DNA from: Spongospora subterranea
Lineage: Eukaryota; Endomyxa; Phytomyxea; Plasmodiophorida; Plasmodiophoridae
Assembly (NCBI GenBank): GCA_900404475.1
Contig: OUQQ01000109.1
Coordinates: forward strand, 1 to 53,624
Direction: 5' to 3'
DNA: 53,624 nt
Numbering within the stretch: the first letter of the stretch is position 1; each line of letters starts with the position of its first letter. Below, one piece after another: positions 9,001-18,939 of this stretch. Both the position numbers and the translations under genes were made by a program. The notes under the pieces are model-generated. The model worked only from the letters and a program-made list of their open reading frames with translations, ran no database searches and was not told the origin of the DNA.

Positions 9001-10231
9001 GATGAATAGACCTGGCAACGACTGGAGTAAACACCTTGACAAGGGTATTATTATCACTTGTTGACCCATAATTGTGCCTAATCCTGATAATGGTACTCGT
9101 AGGGATTCATGACTCTGCCCTTATTCGGTCCTGGCTATCTCAACTGACCCCTTCTGTTAAATGGGATATGGTTTCAAAAGAGGGTCGGAAGGTCATGAAA
9201 AAGTGGGGTCTAAAGAGATCACCCTTTATGTGGTCGGAACAGGAGGAAACCATGTTTCGCAAATGTATTATTGTGATAAGGAATTGATATTCAAGATTCT
9301 GATCTTTCATTTGATGATAGGGATTTATCCCACCGATAAGATACAGAACTGGCTCTCTCGCCACGCTCCCGATGTAGTTATGAGCAAGATCTCATCAGAA
9401 TTACTGGACCAGGTGATTGAGATTATGATGAATAGACCTGACAACGACTGGAGTAAACACCTTGAAAAGGGTAATATCATTACTTGTTGACCCATAATTG
9501 TGCCTAATCCTGATAATGGTACTCGTAGGGATTTATGACTCTGCCGCTATTCGGTTCTGGCTATCTCAACTGACACCTTCTGTTGATTGGGATATGGTCC
9601 CAAAAAATGGTCAGAAGGTCATGATGGAGTGGGGTCTACAGAGGTCACCCTTTATGTGGTCGGAACAGGAGGAAACCATGTTTGACAAATGTATTATTGT
9701 GTGAAGGAATTGGTATTCAAGATCCTGATCTTTCATTTGATGATAGGGATTTACTCCACCCATAAGATACAGAACTGGCTCTCTCGCCACGCTCCCGATG
9801 TGGATATGAGCAAGATCTCATCAGAATTACTGGACCAGGTGATTGAGAGTTTGATGAATACACCTGGCAACGACTGGAGTAAACACCTTGAAGAGGGTAA
9901 TATCATTACTTGTTGACCCATAATTGTGCCTAATCCTGATAATGGTACTCGTAGGGATTCATGGCTCTGCCGCTATTCGGTTATGGCTATCTGAACTGAC
10001 CCCTTCTGTTGAATGGGATATGGTCCCAGAAAATGGTCAGAAGGCCATGATGGAGTGGGATCTAAAGAGATCACCCTTTATGTGGTCGCAAGAGCAGGAA
10101 ACCGTAATTCGCAAATGTATTATTGTGATAAGGAATTGATATTCAAGATCCTGATCTTTCATTTGATGATAGGGATTTCACGCAAAGATCGAGTTCGTAA
10201 GAGACTGCATGAGTTAGGGGGAAGACCCTAA
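6031..10231 (+). CDS. Secreted protein of tandem exon-encoded repeats (unknown family), ~19 exons
   Basis: Spliced by eye: 6031-6355, 6410-6595, 6639-6797, 6854-7000, 7048-7218, 7276-7434, 7491-7661, 7716-7901, 7962-8129, 8192-8359, 8415-8582, 8643-8828, 8886-9044, 9103-9264, 9321-9470, 9529-9690, 9747-9896, 9955-10116, 10173-10231; about 1,065 aa. An N-terminal signal peptide (LLILLFAVAVCHHASGS) is clear. Every internal exon is a multiple of 3 and flanked by phase-1 introns (mostly GTAATG/GTATTA...TAG), and each carries about one ~50-62-residue unit: [W/G]IYP...I..WL....P.V.WD.I...Q..M.......P..W.....F..., with several conserved Trp. Many junction codons are TGG (Trp) made by splicing T|GG. 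An optional further intron (6212-6271) in exon 1 also keeps phase. I know no matching domain. Exported and probably helical and Trp-rich by composition; function unknown. Confidence 0.75.
8886..10172 (+). repeat. Three tandem two-exon cassettes (435, 426, 426 bp)
   Basis: Cassettes start at 8886, 9321 and 9747. Each contains exon A (IQNWLSRHAPDV...), an intron of 58 nt, exon B (SAxIRxWLSxLTPSV) and a second intron of 56 nt. Introns are as similar as exons, so the duplications are recent and at DNA level. The first cassette is 9 bp longer because of three extra codons (ETP) after IYP. A fourth, diverged and truncated A-type exon (10173-10231) ends the gene. Confidence 0.9.
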
Positions 10232-10321
10232 TTTTTCCCTAAGAATAAAAGTTCGCTTGGCACCATAAATATTGTCGGCCTACCGTGTCGTCATTAGTAT
10301 CAAGTCGTTGCTTTTAGAAAT

Positions 10322-12150
10322 CCTGATCAGAATATGCCACCAAAGAATGCCGAATTTGAAATTCCATCACGGGGCCAAGTTTTGGTTGCCAAGAGAAGGT
10401 TGGGGCCAAGCGAAAAGTTACAAACAACGGCAAGTACTTTGAGCAGGTTCAATCAGACCATCATCTGCAACACCTAAGGCGACAACACCTCATTAAATGG
10501 TGCAAATATGAGGCTCTGACCGACAGCTGAGGAGAACGACAATCTTTTTCAAGGAAGTAGACGTTCCTTTTGTCAACCGAATTGAGAGACACTTCGAGAG
10601 CTGAGGGACGCTGATGTTTTTTGGGAATCGGTCGATGATTGTCGACGTCATCATTGGCGAAATGATGTTTCATTCCGACGACTATGAAGATGGAACATGA
10701 TCGTGGGCTTTGAGCCTGTTGAACTGAACCGGGCCCCGGCCAAGATGATCCGTTTGAGTTTATCACTCGCGAAGAACACGTCCTTGACATGGAGTCATCG
10801 AAAAGGTTCTCGCTGCTTGTTGGCTGTGTTGCTTTAGGCGCATCAAGTCGTATGGCATCCCGAATCGTTCAGATTGTTCATGGTGAAAAGCCGCCCTCAA
10901 ATTTTACAGAGGATGTGGTGAGTTGGTTGCCGCGAATCATTCACGACTTGTTTTTGCAGTCGGTCTTCAGGTCATCTCCCCGTCTCTCGATACTGCCACT
11001 GGCTTTTCGATTGCCCTCGATTCCCCAACCCTGTATGGCATGTCGTATCTGGACATACGCGCTCGCTTTACCATCAGAAGTTGCATTTACGACTTTTACT
11101 TGCTGGCCTTAACCTCTGTACGACAGTACTGGTGAAACCCTGTTTGAAAAAGTAAGTGGCCAAGTTCCTTAATGCACTTTATCCTTCGTGATGTGATATT
11201 TTACTTGGTTGTTCTACAGATGGTGCACGGTCCATGATCGGTATTGGCCTGCCTACTCGACCTTGGAGAGTGCACGATGGCTTCATGATATGGTATGGGC
11301 TCCATCGGCTCGATCTCGTTAGGCGGTGCGTTTTCAGGAATGCCCTCGACGATGATCTTTATTCAACATTGACTGCGTTGATTGGGCATTTGCGGCGTCA
11401 ACAGAGTTTTGTATCGAGTATGCGGTCGACTTGTGCCAAGGTTTCCGATGTTCGTTGGGTTTCGATGATTTGTGCTGTACATGGTTAATCAACAATATCA
11501 TACCGGTTCAAAAGCATCTTGCTGTGAAGAAGCCATCGTACACACTAAATGATATTTGGTAAATCGGATCGTTTCGTTTGCTGTGCATGCTTTGGCTAGG
11601 GAATCAAAACTTGTATTTCGATTTTATCCAAGGACTAGCGATGCTTTGTTCGCAACAACGGGCAATTTCATCAGGCCTCATTGATACAAAACGTCGAATG
11701 ACCGGCATGATTAAGCCCCTTTCTGCTGCAGATATCAATCATTTGGATCTATCAAGCTGCGAAGGTTGTGGCGCTTCTACTTTATCGCGCGCGAATGCTC
11801 TGTCGTGCATCGAAAACCAGTCGACATTTGGGTTATTCAGACAATGTTGACTATTGATGGGGGGAGGTCGTTCAACAACTCGTGGTTGCAGTTGCCAAAC
11901 TATTCGTTCGGGCAGCGGGTGGTATAATACGAGATTATTGTGGAACGAGGTCCCGATAATAATCCTGGCGACGAAACTACCTCCTTGCAACCGCACCAGC
12001 CGGTGAAGTTGGATTCAAAACAATATTCTGACTTCCATCCAGACAAGACTGCAGAAAAGGCTGTCTCCCGCAAAGGTGCATCAAATCGGAAAAGACTCTG
12101 TCGACCTTGACCGTGTTGGTGAAGAACACCTTTCAGGGCCTCAACTGATG
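10322..12150 (+). pseudogene. hAT-like transposase relic
   Basis: Protein-like segments occur in order but in changing frames: PSRGQVLVAKRRLGP (10365), YFEQVQSDHHLQHLRRQ (10440), DDPFEFITREEHVLDM (10744), VGLQVISPSLDTATGFSI (10960), LHRLDLVRRCVF (11305), LTALIGHLRRQQSF (11370), STCAKVSDVRWVS (11425) and LWLGNQNLYFDFIQGLAML (11590). The strings HxLDLV, ALIGHLRRQQ and TCxKVxxxRW are typical of hAT-type transposase-like proteins abundant in oomycetes and other protists, where they lie in the RNase-H-like domain. Stops and frame changes separate the blocks and no intron set repairs them, so I call it a decayed copy. The C-terminal limit is uncertain. Confidence 0.55.
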
Positions 12151-12439
12151 CATGCAATGACTCACAGACTAATTTCTGTGATGGTTTGGCAGGACAACGG
12201 CAGTCGCGTCTCTGAGCTTCGACGATTTGTGGCGACCTAGCGTCTGCAGTTCCCAATACCGCCACCGTTCGATCTGATTTCTCGGTAGAGGGATGAATAT
12301 GGTACAAGTCTGATTGAGTTCTCGTTGGAAGACATATTGTAATGCAAACAGCGTTCTGCACTTAATGCGTTGAAAACAGCATTAGCAACGGTTCCCTAAC
12401 AATCCGTGATTACCCCGAATAAAACTTGACTCCCCTATT

Positions 12440-12960
12440 CAAAGAGCCTGATTATGGGGGTTGAAGGATCCTGTTAACTGGGAATTATTTTGGAAAAAGG
12501 TCAGAAGGAGATGATCGAATACGGTGTTATGATGTGTGTCCAATATTTGGGGGTAATAGCGATCGATTCAGAAGATTTCTCACCTCGATTGTCCTTGGGA
12601 ATGTTTCTGATGATGTCGACACATATTTAGATCGGGATAAACCCAAACAAAGTATGGTGAGGTGGGTGAACCGTATACAGCTCCTCATCCTGTCCCCATT
12701 GAAACTATCTGAAGCCAGAGGTTCATCGAAAGATCGCAAAGGCAATTGGACCTGTTGTCTGGAATAGTCTGCCAAGAAACAATACAGATCGCATTGCCAC
12801 ACTACACTGAAAACCCTAAAAAGGGTGTTGAGGAAAGGCGGTATTCGCCCGACCAATCCTGAATGGGTTTATGAACAGGTATTGACTTGGGATTTTCTCC
12901 AAATACTGGACAGAGAGCGTGTTTTTCAGTTCAGAATGTATCTGCTTATGGTTGACCGAA
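12440..12960 (+). pseudogene. Decayed copies of the secreted-repeat exon
   Basis: At 12452-12545 the reading VNWE..., then KGQKEMIEYG matches the B-type exon (WDMVPKNGQKVMMEWG) of the gene at 6.0-10.2 kb, with a stop in frame. Further on, QSMVRWVNRIQ (about 12650), GPVVWNSLPRNNTDRI (about 12750) and TNPEWVYEQ (about 12860) fit successive parts of the unit (I..WL, P.V.W..I, P..W). They are 2.2 kb beyond the gene's stop and separated from it by the hAT relic. The first match is convincing; the later ones are suggestive. Confidence 0.5.
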
Positions 12961-15900
12961 TATAAATCCTTCTTAACCAGTATAATTTACGTCCCGATAG
13001 TGTCATCACCAAAAATGTTTTTTTCGTTGAATTGTGTACAGTAGCGTACGATTTCATCATAATGAACGATCAGAATCGCTCCTTCTCAGGTCATCGTTTG
13101 TCTTAGTTGCTCGAATTGTTTACTCTCCTATTTCCTCCTCAACGCAGCTTTGGCTCATTCCCTTTCTCATCAAATGATGAAAAACAACGATGCTCGTTTA
13201 AGTATTTGAAAAGCGTTTGAAAAACATATATACTTGAATATTTAGACTTCCCCCTGTCCTTCTGAAGTTCATTGTCAGTTTTTCCTTCTTTACTTAACTG
13301 GTCTTGAGCGGTCTTCGGCTTCAGACCGCTGGTTAGTCCAGTTCCTGCAAAGGATCGGGAGCGGTGTGCAGTTTGAAGTTTTCCATGTTGCTCGATTTCC
13401 AGAGGTCGCTCGATTCAATTCTCTTTCTTGGTAGTTAACCTGTATTCCTGAATTCTGTCGAATGCTACCGAGAGTCTCTCATGACGCATTGCTTCCAGAG
13501 AGTTCTGGCGTTAGTCTCATCGGTCCAACTTTGATGACCAGTAAACACCACCCCTGGCTTGTCTCGCAAATATCAACCGCATCGATCAGCAAATTCAGCA
13601 CCAAATCAGGTGCCGTATTAGATAAGAACTGTCATATTATCGACGATCTACGAAAGAATAGGACCTTGAACTTAGTATCAGTCAGCTGCATCCAACGCTT
13701 CTTCTTCGATCCATGGATCGCCTCCTCATAAAATTGTTCCTCAAATATGTTCTTAACTTTCTCAACAGCCATAATTGGCCATCGTGATAATTCGGATTTC
13801 CAAATCGTTCCGGTGCAGTACAACTTCGTCGTTGACTTTTTGTTCATTGATCTTTTTGGTCTCATTCATCACCGTCAGGGTTTTCCTCCTCGTGTCGGCC
13901 CTCATTATTCACACCTTCGTCAACATTGTCATGATCTCCTTCGTCCAAACGATTATTTTCATTATGTCCCCGCTCATCAACGTCCGCAACAATGTTCTTG
14001 GTGTCGCGTTCTCGCTGAGCATGCCATTCCGTTGTTGAAAATGTCCCACAAAAACACATACTCTGCGGTTTCGCTTCTGCCTTCGTCTTTTTATTTCAAC
14101 ACTTAGCACAAGCTTTGCCATTTTTGGGATCTCGTGCGGAGTGGCGCCTTTATCGGATGGAGTAGACAGCAGGTTGAGGGGGATGTGAATAGCTGTTGGA
14201 GTGTCCCATGAAGTTCTTAGGGCATTTGGGTATGCTGTGGCTTCAGCCATGAATAATGCCATTGTCCTCGCTCATCCAAATTTTGATATGATGAGGGACA
14301 ACTGAATTCTTTCGGTTTTGAAAACTCTATCAAATTCCATTGATACGTACTCGACCCCGTTCATCGCCATGGAAGGCCTTAATTCTCTCTGTCTGTCTTT
14401 TGTTTCTCTCCAGCACTCAAAGTCGCAAAACTTTGTGAGCGCTTTTTTCTCTTGTTCTTGAACCGGGAGGCACCGTCAGTAAAGGTACTTCTCCTGATTT
14501 TGGATCGGGAATTCCTTTGTCATCGATGGTATCCCACCCATATCACGTCAGATATCTCCTGTATTTCTGGGCTCGGCGATTTTCGGAACGATTTCCGTTG
14601 TTCCGATATCAAGGGTTGGGCAGGAGCGGCAGGAAATGTGCTAATGCGATGTTCTCATCGGCCCTCGTCATCGGCCCGATATCCTTGAGGTTGCCCTGTC
14701 CAAGACGATCGTTTCGAAAACCATTTTCTGTTGTGGCGGCGACCTCGGCAGTTTATGAACAGCAATCATTATGGTCGAATGTGTAAGCATCATTGCGCGC
14801 CTTCGATAATTGTGTGCCCATTCTTGTCAGTTCATTGCCAGTTCTCCTGGTCCAGTAACATCTTTCGACCCCCGTTGCTTCAGGCGAGACCAGACGCGTG
14901 TGTCTCCCCGACTCGGACCATCAGCCACCTGCCAACGCCCTTTTTGTGCTCCGAACTCATCGCAGCCGCTCTGCTTTTACCCATACAGCATTGTTGCCAT
15001 CAATCTGGATCTGGGCCCGATGCGATGGTATTACACGGGCAAGAGGAATGACAACGGGAGCACAAGAGATGGTGAAGGTCATTTCATGATCCGAGTCGGG
15101 GAGACACACACTGTTCATAGCAATCCCATTTCGCTCCCGGGTCATGTTCGCCTTTTGAAACTATTTTCCGATGAGCCTTTCGGATTGAATGTGAAAATCA
15201 GGTTTCAACTCAGGATACGATTGCAACCACTTGGTGCGCTGTTTTGAATAAACCGCAAGGTCGTTGAACAACGTTGAAGGCGCCCGCATGTGTGGGCTAT
15301 CTTAGCCTCTTGTAATCGTCTAATGTCATGGTCGAGGTCAATCGCTGAAGAACTGCGATTGGAGACTTCCACGAACGCTCCCGTATTTGTGCGTTGAGCT
15401 AGCGAGAATCAGGTCGACCACGACCGTTTGCGAAAGATATGTGAAAAACGTGAGCTCCTTGAGAAGCAACTCCTTTTTACTTTTGGTGTCGAACTCGATC
15501 ACCAATTTAGGCCGATTCAAAAAATCCAATGCCTTTTGCGGAATAGTTGAGGAAGCATCTCGGCGGCCTTGTAGCCGGCCACCTTGCCAGCGACACACAC
15601 CACGTAGCGAAATAATTCAAGGAATTGCAGTTTCTTTCCTAGAGCACCGTCTAGGCACACAAGATGCCTGGCGGCTTCATCTTTGTTAACGTCTTTACCG
15701 AATGAATAATCGGGCTAAGCAGCCTTCTGAACCACTACAGCTTCAAACTCCAGCGTCAGGGGACGTTTGGAGTTGAAAAAAAGCTGCTGTTCCCCCTGAG
15801 CTACGCGATCTTTGCCAGCAACGTTTGCAGAGTGACCAAAATTTAGTACAGTGCTGAGCCCATCCAAACAGATAAAACCGAAACTTTTATTCTGCGTTGC

Positions 15901-16127
15901 CGACTGGCCAAAGGGCCAACACAATACGGACATGAAATACGATGCAGCCGCCGCAGAAAACCGAATTCGCATTGGAGTTGAGACGATTCGAGTCGTTGCC
16001 ATCTCCATCAAACGGGAAAGCTACGAACATGACGATGCGGTAGATGTTGGGCAGTTGACGCAGTTCCCAGAACAGTGGAGAAATGGCCGACCGGAGTGTA
16101 TCTATGTGCGACACGTGGTACGAACAC
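12960..16127. other. Unassigned stretch with scattered minus-strand open frames
   Basis: Several minus-strand frames look partly coding: 14262-13909 (GATPHEIPKMAKLVLSVEIK), about 15720-15525 (ALGKKLQFLELFRYVVCVAG), 15598-15338 (PKLVIEFDTKSKKELLLKEL) and 16011-15715 (98 codons ending EQQLFFNSKRPLTLEFEA). They may be exons of one or two minus-strand genes or a decayed element, but I could not join them or name a family. A short stable hairpin (AGCGGTCT/AGACCGCT) is at about 13308-13332. The frame ending at 15715 starts close to uS2m on the other strand. Confidence 0.3.
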
Positions 16128-16169
16128 ACCGCAGTGCAGTTGGATTCGATTCAGATTATCCCAGGGAAG

Positions 16170-17493
16170 ATGTCCTTTCGGCGATGCCGACCCATGTCGA
16201 CGGCTGCAGCCATCGCCAAAGGCCACATTCCGGTACGTGGGAAATATGGTTGGCGCCAGTGTTTGATCAGGGGTATAAATCAGGTCCCGTGGTATACACC
16301 TAGTGTGACTAAATCGAAGACATCCTCGGAATCTCCTTACATCTCGCTGTCGGTATGTGAACCAGTAATAGCGATCTCCCATATGCCATCTAACGTTTTA
16401 TCAGGATTATTTGAACCCATCTTATCCTGAACAAGATAACAGTATATCTGGTATATTAGCAAGGCTGGCCCCTGTCGAGGACAGAATAGGTTTCGAGCAG
16501 CTTTACGCTGCACATTGTCACCATGGTCAGTATCACGACGCCAAGCCAACTCTGATGACGCCCTGATGTTCGGACACAGGTCACCCACGAAGGTTCTGGA
16601 ATCCGCGTATGTCGCGTTATATCATTGGCCATAGATCAGACACTCATATCATCGACTTGGAGGAAACGGTTGCAGCGTTGAATCGCGCGTTGAAGCTGGC
16701 CCAGGTATGTAACAGTAATAATAGTGTTACAACGCACCAGATGACGTTACTTCCCAGGGAATCATCGTCTGCGATGGGACAATTCTATTCGTGTCTACTC
16801 GGCGGATGATGGTCCCGTTGGCCATTCAGGTACCCCCGTACTTTTGTACATATCAGCTATTAATCCAATTCGTTAGAACGCCGTTACTTGTGGGCAACCC
16901 TATCTTGTGGACAAGTGGGTTCCAGGACTCATCTCCAATTTCAACAGTGTCTTCCAAGCTACGCAAACCCATATTGAAACCATGAACGAGAATCCAAGCA
17001 AATTTGTAAAATCGAAAGGCCGACTAGGTACAACTTTAGAACAATTATAGCACAATAGCTCAACATTTGCTCTTATGACAGCAAGGCGAGCTGCTGGTGT
17101 AGGATCGTTAAGCAAACCTCCAGATGCCATATTTTTCATGAACCTCAAAGAGAATCAGGGCGTAAGTATCCATAGGTGTCTTGCTAAACGGCAGATAGTG
17201 ATTTTAACTATAGGCGATTCGGGAGGCTCAAAATGCAAATATTCCTATTATTGGAATATGCGATACGGATTGCGATCCTCAAGACATCGCATATCCCATT
17301 CCATGCAATGATGACAACATAACTTCTGTTGGCCTCATTGCACAAACGGTGAGGATTAGTGAATGATTGCTGGCAGGTTTATGACATTCTTGAACAGATG
17401 TCTGATGTGATCCGAGAAGCAATGGAGATCAAAGGCCACAAAATCGACCTGTCGTTTCTCAATGCTGAGCAGCTGGCAGCTTCCACTGTTTAA
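16170..17493 (+). CDS. MRPS2: Mitochondrial small-subunit ribosomal protein uS2m (MRPS2), 8 exons
   Basis: Exons 16170-16352, 16405-16525, 16580-16704, 16758-16829, 16877-17005, 17051-17161, 17214-17348, 17377-17493; 330 aa. Family landmarks run across the junctions: AHCHHG|HPRRFWNPRM, YIIGHRSDTHIIDLEETVAA, GIIVCDGTILFVSTR, KPPDAIFFMN and IPIIGICDTDCDPQDI. These are the uS2 GH...WNP.M...YI.G.R...HIIDL..T, the I.FV.T strand, PD...... and N.P..GI.DT.C.P motifs. The N-terminus (MSFRRCRPMSTAAAIAKG) is Arg-rich and acid-poor, as expected for a mitochondrial presequence; the ATG at 16194 is an alternative. The last intron (17349-17376) is only 28 nt. The protein binds the head-body region of the mitoribosomal small subunit. 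Confidence 0.9.
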
Positions 17494-17499
17494 CTTTCC

Positions 17500-18935
17500 G
17501 CATTCTCGATTACACAATTCTCCTTTAACTATGCAAACGCATTAAATACAGTATCCAATCTACACTACACTATTTCATTATTTGACGATGCAAATCCTGT
17601 CAAAAGGACGGGCGCGGAGATGACAATTTTTATTTTGATGGACCCTAAACATTGATAAGATGAACCTAAAATCGATCAAATTTAGCAAATCCTCACACCT
17701 TGTATCGTTTAGCTGAATCAGAATATTCATTTTCATAAGCAGATAGTTGCTCCACAGTTCCTGCGAAGTGTTTTTTGGCCCGGTAGCCAACGAACGCAAA
17801 AGTCGCCGTTGCGACAATATGTTCTATCTTAACTAAAATAGTTTTGTGCTCAGATCGAAACAACGAACGGTTATACAGAAAATCGCGTCCACGTACTGGT
17901 TTTGGAAAACCAGCTTTTGGCATAGACTTGACCCCAAACGTTGCCAGTACGCACCCAGGAATTAGCAGCGGCAATTGAAAAGCCATACGCAGCGCCAATC
18001 CATGTGCTCATGGCTGCCAATGGACGCTTCGCCGATCTGCTGAACGTTGCAGTTATTGACCGAAGTCCAAGACCTTATTTGACAGTACACGTGGGTGGCG
18101 CAGCCCACTCTGGGTAAGGGTAACCCCTCTTCTGTTGGGAGGAGGAGGAGGACACATGTGATCCAGTCATTCACCCTAAACCTAACACTCTAATATACAC
18201 ATCATTTCCACTCTTTTTACGATTTTAAACCCCAATGTAGATATGTAAAACGCTTTGGGATGGATGGGGTTACGGGTCGGAGATCGATCACAGAGAATGG
18301 GATTGGATCTGAGCGAATTTCCCGCTCGATGAACACAATCGTGACGCCACAGTAAATAAAAAGGTGTCAATGGGAGCGGAATTCAGCGGCCAGGTAATGG
18401 AGCACGGCGGTCATAATATTGCAGAGGTCGTATAACGCGACATGACATGGCGACAGGACGGGTATTGGCAAGCTTGAAACGATGCTTCGAATGGTCGTCG
18501 TGGCGAGCAGGGACACAACGTTCTCAGCTCGAACAACCCGCCACGCCATTGTAAAGCATCCGTAATCAATACACCGTCCCAACCTCATCATTCCCCGTCC
18601 TTTCGCCATGTTGTAATTAGTACCATCGTGTCGCATGATACGACCTGTGCAATGTTATGCCCGCCGTGTGTTTTTTCGTCGTCCTGCCATTCGCCTGGTG
18701 TTTTATCATAAGAAACCCGGTCCACCAGTTTTCAGCGAAGCCAGATTGGGTTTCTAGCTGTGGCCTAGCTCAAATTTACATCCACATTCACGAAGGTGTT
18801 GAAAGTTTTGGCGCAAAATTTGATCGACGTCTGTGCAATCTACCACTGTAGTGATGAAATAGTTGCGCGACCCAGTCACGATTGGTCCGATAAAAATCCG
18901 ATTGGTCGTTCACGATCGACGACGTTGGATGCTAC
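17500..18935. other. Unassigned intergenic stretch, possible small minus-strand gene
   Basis: On the minus strand, 18025-17695 contains MSTWIGAAYGFSIAAANS, RGRDFLYNRSLFRSEH and FVGYRAKKHFAGTVEQLSAYENEYSD in neighbouring frames. This could be a small spliced gene with one membrane segment, but no single intron set is compelling. 18182-18900 holds only weak frames (a minus 89-codon frame at 18636-18367). The part just before 18940 probably includes the KNL2 promoter. Confidence 0.3.
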
Positions 18936-18939
18936 CTAG

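Noticed and set aside
12700..12800. LINE reverse-transcriptase remnant suggested by VVWNSLP
   Set aside because: The string also fits the P.V.W..I position of the local repeat unit, and no other RT motif is present nearby.
13308..13332. Short hairpin as a terminator
   Set aside because: Small 8-bp stem without a T-run or adjacent gene end in a eukaryotic context; chance is sufficient.
16566..16593. A 13-nt GT-AG micro-intron in uS2m giving FGH|RFWNPRM
   Set aside because: An ordinary 54-nt intron (16526-16579) gives AHCHHG|HPRRFWNPRM, fits the uS2 motif better and keeps a long upstream open exon.
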